The translations under genes and the position numbers were made by a program. This document shows, one piece after another, positions 12,201 to 21,200 of a stretch of 64,000 nucleotides of DNA. Each line of letters begins with the position of its first letter. Position 1 is the first letter of the stretch. A model generated the notes under the pieces. That model worked only from the letters and a program-made list of their open reading frames with translations. It did not search any database and was not told where the DNA came from. Source of the DNA: Artemia franciscana (taxonomy: Eukaryota; Arthropoda; Branchiopoda; Anostraca; Artemiidae); NCBI RefSeq assembly GCF_032884065.1, contig NC_088866.1, positions 28,030,440 through 28,094,439 on the forward strand. The letters are read 5' to 3'.

Positions 12201-15200
12201 CTACACCCTTTCTTAACCCTCCACTCTTTACTTTTTGCTACTGACTTACTCTAAGCATTTTTGAGTGCAATATAGTTGGTGAAAATACTGAATTACCTTA
12301 TTGTTGACTGCTTTTCAATGATAATTTTCATATTAGGGCTTGGCTGGGAGTTACGGATACATACCAATTAGATTATTCAAGGTTCTCAAAAAAATAATTC
12401 GGCGAAGTCCATTACAGAATGGCCTTAAGAACATTCTCAGTCGTCAAGTATATTAGTTATAACTTCTTATAACAAGAAGTTATTATTTTTTTTTTCAATT
12501 CATGCTACCGTGGATTTTTGGCAAAAATCGTAGTCTTCAGCAATTTATTTTTATCTTTTCAAAACTGTCGAAAATAAAATCTCGTTTTTTGAAACAAATG
12601 GGAATCGAGCAAAAATTAACGTGATTAAGGCTGACAACCCCTATGCCTTCTTAAGACCAGAACATAACTTCCACTCAACTAGAAACAAATTTTATTGCTT
12701 TCACTTTTTTTACTTTATTAAGTGAAACATTACTAAATCTCTAAGGAATAGATATCAGTATATGCATATTAAACTGACAATCCCCGGTCATTTGTGTTTT
12801 TTTTTTGTTAGTAAAGTGCAGGTTATTTTCGAGTCTTGAGAAGGCAGGGGGGTTGTCAGCCCTACTCATGTTAATTTTTGCTTTTTTTGTGTTTGACTCG
12901 GTTATGTATTGTAATTTGTGTTTGTTTTTGGTTTCATTTATTTGTTGATTATCATTTGTGGTAGTTTTATGCTTTGAAGCGTGATTTTTTTTTTGTCTTC
13001 CTTACCTTAGAAATTATTATGAGTTAAATTTTGAACGCGTCCACGAATTTGTTCCATTAATCATCAAGGTTTTATAGAAATTAGTCTCAATCTTATTTGA
13101 GTTTTTTAAAATAGAAACCAATTCCCTGTAAAAACCTACTTTTAATTTATATGAGCCGTCTTCGGTTATTAGCCGTTTTTCTTGTGTGTTTTTTTTCTTT
13201 TTTTTTCTTTTTTTTTAGCAGAAAAGTTGTTTGTCTTTTGTACTCCCAAGATATATGCTAAAATCTATACGGTCTTCCAACATGCGAAAAGTGTGTTTAA
13301 ACTGTTTATTGTTTGAAATTTGAAAACAGTGACAAACTGATCTTGACTGTTAGAATTAACGTTAAAAATCTCAGTTTTTAGTGGAAATGAGTTCACATCG
13401 TTTATTTCATTGTAATCAGCAAAATATTTTTGTAAATTCAGTAAAGATGTAAATTGAAAGGAAGTTAAAAAGTAATTTACATTAGACAGTTATGGTTTTC
13501 AAAATTAGTTTAAATTTAGATGTTCTAATCAAAATTTATAGTGTGTTATATATTAGGTGATTTGGACTCTGAAATTGATGATGCAATTCATAGAAATCTT
13601 CTAGCGGAAATTGCTACTTTTATCTCATAGCTATCAAATGTAGGTATATACTAAATTTGGCTTCCATTAGTACCGTTAATAAAGAGTCAACTCTCTAGAG
13701 AGACACTTTTGTGGCTGAATATTTATGGCTGGAATTCACATACATTTGAGATAATACAAACGGGGTCATAATGACGCTTCATTTTAGGGAAATTATGGGA
13801 AAATTGTGGAGAGCAGATTTTACCTCATCTTAATTCATGTATAAGACAAATAGAAGAGATCAAATCTTTTCATACCTTTATCCTTCCATTTGAAAATATA
13901 AACATATTTAAGATGTTACTGGTTCTTTTGGGCTACCAGTATATTTAAGAACTTGTTTATCGCGTTTAACATGTGCTTAGTTTCATATTACTATCTAGTC
14001 CTGCGATTCCCAACGTGGGGTACAGGCCCCTCTGGCGGGACGTGGTGATATTTGTGTGGGTCATGGGCAGGAGGTGCACCCTTTGGCTGATTTCAAAGTC
14101 CTTATTTTTGAAAAAAAAAACATTTTTCATGTGAATGACGTCCCATTCACATGCATTCAAAGAGTAGGTAGGTAGGTAGGTATGCTTCATAAAAAAATGT
14201 ACTAAAATTGTACTTACAATCAATAATATGCTGCTTAATTAGGGACCTAAAATGTCCCTGTTCAGCAGAAAAGATACTGACAGTGCTGCAATAACGTAAT
14301 AAAAGGTGTTTATTTTTCATTCGAATGAAAAATATTTTTCATTCGAATAAGATATGCCTAGAGGACGACTCGAAAAAAAGATGCCAAGTTAATGATCTTT
14401 TAAGCTTTCTTCAGGTAAACGCATTTAAAAATTTTGGATAGAATATTTTTATTGTCACAAAGGGGGGGATGAGGAGTTTAGAAAAACCTAGGTCCGAAAT
14501 TGATTGGGAACCACTGATCAAGACACTAATTCAGTAATTTATTAGAAATTTCAAATCAATTAATCCTAAACTCTTTACAAAGATAATCAAAATGATAATC
14601 TATAAGCCGTGGATTTGCAACACACAAATCAAAAACTAACCAAAATCACGATGAAAAAACCGATGGACAACGAATCATTAGCGCTAAGAAAACAGACTGA
14701 TTTTGAACTCATATCAAAAGCTAGTTTTTCAAGCCTAAAAGGAGCATCATTATGCTGGAATCGCGACACAATTCAACTATTTTTATAACGGCGCAACAAA
14801 ACCAACGATATTTCACATTACGAAAATATGCAACTCTCAATTTTTTTAATCCTTTTTCTAGAGAAGACTAGCAAACCAAGAAAAAAATACTGCTAGAGTT
14901 CAAAATAAACCATACAGTCCGCAAATGCCTTTTTGGTTAAGTCGACTACGGGTGGGATGCTTCCACGGATATTTCCACGAGAAATTCTATTTTTTTTTTT
15001 TTTTTTTTATCGGTTTTTTTTTTTAACTCGGAACATGTTGAAAACAGAGTTGAACAAAAAGAAACGCCAAACCAATTAATTTTCTTCAACTGGGCAGCAA
15101 AGAATCATTCAAGTAGACGGGTAGATTTAAAGTTGACTAGAAACATAAAAACATTCATAACTAGCCAAATTTACAGATAAACTTGTATTAGCTAGTGATT

Positions 15201-18200
15201 CAATAAGAGAATTAAGATCGAGGTTACAGCGGCAGCAGCAATTTAGTAAAGGACGAACACGGTCATAGTGAACCAAAAAAGATGGTGCCCAAAACGGCCT
15301 GAAAATGTTAAAATAAAATTGGCACGAAACAAACAGTACACCATTGGAATCACCTTAGCCGAAAACCTCATATTGGAAACTTACAGTCCCTTAGCTTGAA
15401 CAACAAGGAACATTCCTTGGCTTAAACAACAAAGAAAATCACTTTTCATTGCATGGGAAGCATGTTTTTTTCCTTCTCTGCAATTATCGGGGCACTGGAA
15501 CCTCATAGAAAGCTGTTTAAGGGGTCATTTTAAAGTAAATTACTACATATCGTGCTTACATATCGTAATTAACAAAATGCGATATTTAAAATAAAATCAC
15601 TTTTTGACAAAAAAAAACTGTATTTTTGTATGGTATTTTAAACACCATGACGTGTTCAACTTTTCAAAAGAACGTCATCCGCGGAAGCACCATGACTCAT
15701 AACAACACCGTAATGTACTCTACCGTACTTGACAGAGAAAACAATTACAAACACCATTTTTGAAAATATATTGTGACAATACCCCACCTTGTTTGACAAC
15801 TTTTTTTAATGAGATTCTGATCACAACCATTAAAATTTAAATACTATAAAAATCCTCGACAGAGAACGCAAACAATTACAAAAGACATTTTCGGAAGTAT
15901 ATTTTGACAAAACACCACATTGTTGGCCGCCTTTTCTAACGAGAATCTGATCAGAAATACAGATTTACACCGCACACAAGCATTAAGTTTTAAATACTAG
16001 TAATACAGCACTGACACAGCTAATGAATTAACACCAGCAAGAATAAGTGACAAAAGAGACTGAGAATGAACAGCAGTGTTAAAAGCACCAGAAATGTCAA
16101 CATTACAAAATTACAGTGCATGTTTCTGTCGAGTAGCCTTCTTAGCAACCTCAAGAATATAATTAGCCTGGCCCTAACCAAATCCCTTTCGAAATTTGAG
16201 TTGGTAATCTGTGAAGTCATAGATTATAACAAACAATTTGTGAAGTCTATTGAGGTACTAGGAACGATTATAAAATTGAACGGTGTTCTGCCTCGGTGTT
16301 ATTAGTATTGTTTTATTCACGATATTAGGTAAAGATTAAATAGTCCTTTTTACTGTTGTGTGCCATTTAACATAAGTATCTACCCCAACTATGACAAGAA
16401 CTAACGGGTATTTTAACAAGTTTTAAATTTAACTTTTATTTTAGGTTTGTCTGTAACTGTCGGATGCATTTTTGGACTCCCTTTTCTCTGTTTTTCCAAT
16501 AAAATTATAAAGGAGGTTGGAATAGTGACAATTATTGTAGTGGCATTTTGGTCGTATGCCGTTAGATACATTGGATTTAGCCTCATGACGTAAGTTGTCA
16601 GGTTTTTGCAAAGTGCTTTTACTTGAGTCTAACTGACTTCTTAGCCAGCCCACTTCATAAGCCACAGCCGAAAAAAAAAGAAATAGATCGGAAAAGACAA
16701 GCACATCCTATTCGCCTTATTCATCTTATCTACCATAAGCTATTAAATTTATGCATCTTAAATAATCACCCTAACCTTTTCAGATACACTGATATGGGTT
16801 CCTTTTCTTTTTTCTAAGTGTTGTAAAGGTTTTTTTTCTTTTTATGGCAAGTTTTAACCAATTCTTATGTACAAGAATTGACCAAAATTTAAAACATTCT
16901 AAGAGGTAATCTCAAAGATATATTTTAGTAGGGAGGGCGGGGGGACTCCTTTGGAGATCTGCACGCTCATCCTCTATCCCAAACTTTTCGAATTTTCGCT
17001 TTTTCCCTCTCATATGAAGCTGAAATATTCTTTGAAATGTTTCCTTTGACATCTATCTACCCTATTCAGAGACCACCTGCATATCTTGTGGATTGAAAAG
17101 CAGTTTCTATTATAGTTTCATTAACCTCATATTTACCTTCAAATTTAGGGCTTATTAGGAATATTTAAAAAATTTTATATTTAAAAGAGTTTTTATCAAA
17201 GGCCAAATTCTTTCTGAATCTTTTCAAGAAAACTCCTTGGCGTGTTCAACTCGTTGCTATGACTGCTATTGAGGTTTTACCTTTATTTAGGAAAAACGAT
17301 TATTTTCTATTTTCTTTCCCGAATCGTTTTCGATTTTTCACAGTCAGGTTTTAAATTTCATGTAATGTGGCATTTAATGCTTAGTAGCCATTTAATGCTT
17401 AATTACACGCTCAGCTCCGAGATGAAGATCAGTAAAAAATGCTGGATGGGGAGCTCGAAGCATCTAAATGTAGATATAAAAGGCCAGATGCTCCTGTCTA
17501 TGCGAAGGGGCTCCTTTTGAGCAATCTGGATATTAATTTTAGACCCTATTTTTTGTTTTAGACAAATGTATCAACTCGATGCTGAAGAGGTGGCAGCCCA
17601 CCGTTTATTCTGAACTTTTATGCCTCTTTTTGCCCAAAATTGAATGACCCTTGTCACTGTAATCATCTAATTAAGACTAACCACGCTGCCAATTCAGATC
17701 AGTTTTAAGGGGCAAAATATTATTAGACAACTCTCCAGAGAACTCCGGAGAGTTGTCACTTCATCATTGCACTGGTGCTCAATTTACGCCTCCACGTCCC
17801 GCTCGTTAAGCATTGACCAATATGAACCAAGCATAGGGTAAAGAGCTGCCTTGACCATGTCGGTGCCTTGGCCAGTGGATCAAAAGTCCTTAATCTTAGG
17901 GTCGGTTGGGCTTGCAACCCTCCATCTGAAAAATAGCTGCTCTAATAAGATTGGATACTGCCTTACACATATTCCCCCTCCCTTCCCCCTATGATAGACC
18001 AGGGGACTATGATTTTATTTCTGTAGATGCTGATTGGAAACTAAGGTGCTCCAATAGCTGGCATTGTTTCCTATGCAAGGCGGTATTGAGACCTTAATAT
18101 ATATCTGTGTCTGTCAAAAGACCGGATGTCGTGTAGAAAAATAGTATTTGCTGTGTTTATGCTGGTGCCGATTGTGCTGGAGAATTAAAGCAAACAATTG

Positions 18201-21200
18201 AGTAATAAAATGTCAATTATGAAAGTATACTTTATTAAACTTTAATCATTTAATAATTCAGTCAGATTATGTTAATCAGTAGATTAACAGAAATCTACTT
18301 TTTTTTCATCAAGTCACTATCTTCCAATGTGATACAATCTAACATTGTCATAAAACATAAATTTTTAACTACGATTAAAAAAAACACGTTTATTTATTAT
18401 ACAGCTCTATAAATAAACATTGTTCATTCAGAAATGTGATACCGAGTGTCTCTTGTTTATGGACAAAGATTAATTTTTCTTTTTTTATTTAGAGTAATCA
18501 ACCTCTGACAAAAACAGTAAGTTTAAAGAAATCTTATAGTTTAAGAACACCTGCCTTAGACCTGTATTAACAAAATTTGTCTTAAAGATAAGAACACATG
18601 GCTTAAAGAATGGGGCACATGTCAAAATACATTTGGAAGGAAAAAAAGATATCCAGTTATCAAGGGCGTATCCAAGATCTTTTTATCGGGAATAGGAGGG
18701 GGCTACAAAAAGTCTTTATAAAACGCATCACAATTTTTTTATGCAATTTTCCTACTTTTTACAGGCTGGACAAAATTTCGGAGGGCAGGACGGGGGTGTT
18801 CAAACCCGATACACCCCTCCCTCATAGACACGGCTTTACTAGCTATTAATTTTTTTTTCTTATTCGGATATTTCTCATACTGCAAGGTTAAGCAAGATTT
18901 AAAGGAATTTTGTGTCTTAAAGCAGCAAGAAGTTTCTAACGGTTATTTTATCTATTGAATTGGGGTCTTTTGTTTTGTTTTTCCATAATCCAATTTTGTA
19001 TTCACAATCATAATAACTAAAAGACCTGGAGAAAAGCTGAAAAGAAGTGCAAAGACTGAGAAATGATTACTCTCATTTCAATAGTAAAAAAAAAATGTCC
19101 TTCGATATTGCTAACATATATACCTATGGTGGGCTTGCAAAACCTAATCACATTCCTTGAGATTTTTCAGCAGAAAAGTTTTCCAGCGTGCAAGATTTTT
19201 GGGGTCACAAAGGTTTCGTTTGGATCCAACCCTAAATTAAACTGTTGTATACTAACCTCAATTATTTTTTAAATCTTTTTCTTTTATCTAGAAACCCATG
19301 GAATACTTTGGTGCTGGAGTGCCTAAAATTCCTGTCTTACCATATGTTACACAGTGCAGCATGCAAATTCTGCTCAATCAAAGCGCCAAAAGGGCTTCTG
19401 GCAACCCTGACTGCAGTGTATTGTTCTACTCATTACCAGCTTGGTAAGTTACATAGTCTAAACATGAATTTCCTACGAATATCAAGTCGGATGATAGCTA
19501 AACACTGTTTGAATTCCAGTCAAGTTTTAACACATTACGTTGTGCATGTGATAAGTTGTTTAATCAGAATTTAGGCTTTGCACAAATGCACTAAAACAGA
19601 GACGTTCCTTTCGTTCTTCATATGAAGAAGAGAGCGAAAGTGGGAAGATGAGTGGGCGAAAGATCGAGAGAAAAATACCCCCCCCCCCCGAACAAAAATC
19701 GTGGATACGCCCTTGGTCGCAGTTGAAAAAGGACTGGTTTTGTCTGTTATTTTTATTGATCCAAATGCCAAAGATGTCAGCTCTATGCTAACAGTCTGAT
19801 TCCGCAATATTTATGGATACTTTTATAATAACAGGGCTGCTCTTAAGGTTAATTGAGTTCATAAAGGTATCAGCATTAAAACGAGACCTAGATCAACGAG
19901 GCCATCTTGGATTTAACTGTCTCATCTAGCATGATTTACGGATTAATTATTAATTGTAAGAGATGAAAAATCATGATTCCATAATGATCAGTTTTATGTC
20001 GAAAAACTGATTACAATATTTGTAAGTATGTAATTATTCGGTTGATTAAGTGGGTCTATCTGTTTACCAGCCATGCGGGGATATGTAAGTGATACCTCTT
20101 ATCATCTATACTAATAGTAATATAGGTTATTAGGAGCAAGATTGATGACACATTGAAGTTCGATATATTATGATTTAATAGGCTCTTGAAAACTCTTGAT
20201 GTGTTGTGTGTTTAGCCGAGTCCATAAAAAGTTTTCCGTAAATACATTTTTGGATTCACACCCAGAATTCTTGTCATTGGTCTTACATTCTTTTTGCAGG
20301 TCAGTTATGTTTGGGGGGTGGTTTATCCAAGGGGAGTTGTCTGGGAAAATTTTCTGAGTGGAAATTACTCCATATATGAGAGCATGTGCATGGCATAAAG
20401 TACTGTTCTTAAAGCAGTTTTTTTTAGTTAGATTTTTCATTCATTTACTTCCCCTCTTTTCACAATAAATAAGAAATTTCAATTTGAATTTCACATTATT
20501 GTTTGGAAATGTGTCGACTTTCGTTTTAATTGAATTTGGATAAAATTGAATAGACCATAATATCAATTAAATCAGATTAGCAAGAAAAGTGTCTGCTAGA
20601 AATGTTTGAAGCGGGACTAAAGTTTGCGAAATAGTTTTAAAGACAAGTAAGCAATAAATTGAAATACAATTTTTCATTTCAGTTAAGTCCCTTTCCTCAT
20701 TTTGTCTTTGTTAGAGCAATACCCTGAAAATAGTACTTAGGGATAGTTAGGGGGAGCTAAAGACAGGAAGTGAAGTTCTTTGAAGCTGCACTTAAACTTA
20801 CCGTTTTCCTGTGAAGATTTTCAAGTGAAATTAGCTGGTAACTAAAGTGGACCAAGCAGAAGGGTCGATCCATCCTCACCGGTGAACGCCGTACTTGGTA
20901 ATTGTTTTTGAATTTAGATGTCTTGATCCACCTGAAAATGAGAAAGGAATATCAAAATTAACGACATATAATAACAAAAACAGAATAGGAAAAGATAAAA
21001 AAAAATTAGTTTTGCATGGAGAAATTTTTTTTTCCACAAACAAAAAATTGACAAAAATCCGTCTGTGTTACTATACAAAAATAGGATTACTAATTCAAAT
21101 AAAAGGCTAGTGTCTTTTACAGGCAGAAGCAGTGGTGCATTTGTTGGGGGAATTCTCATATCTCGTTTTGGGACAAGGGAAACTTTTAAGATACTCGCAT

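Noticed and set aside
16066..16305. + strand ORF of 79 codons
   Set aside because: It lies over the antisense LINE RT (VDISGAFNTAV on minus) and has no independent support.
17729..17758. Perfect 10-bp inverted repeat as a terminator or regulatory hairpin
   Set aside because: It is isolated in an intron and factor-independent terminators are not expected here.
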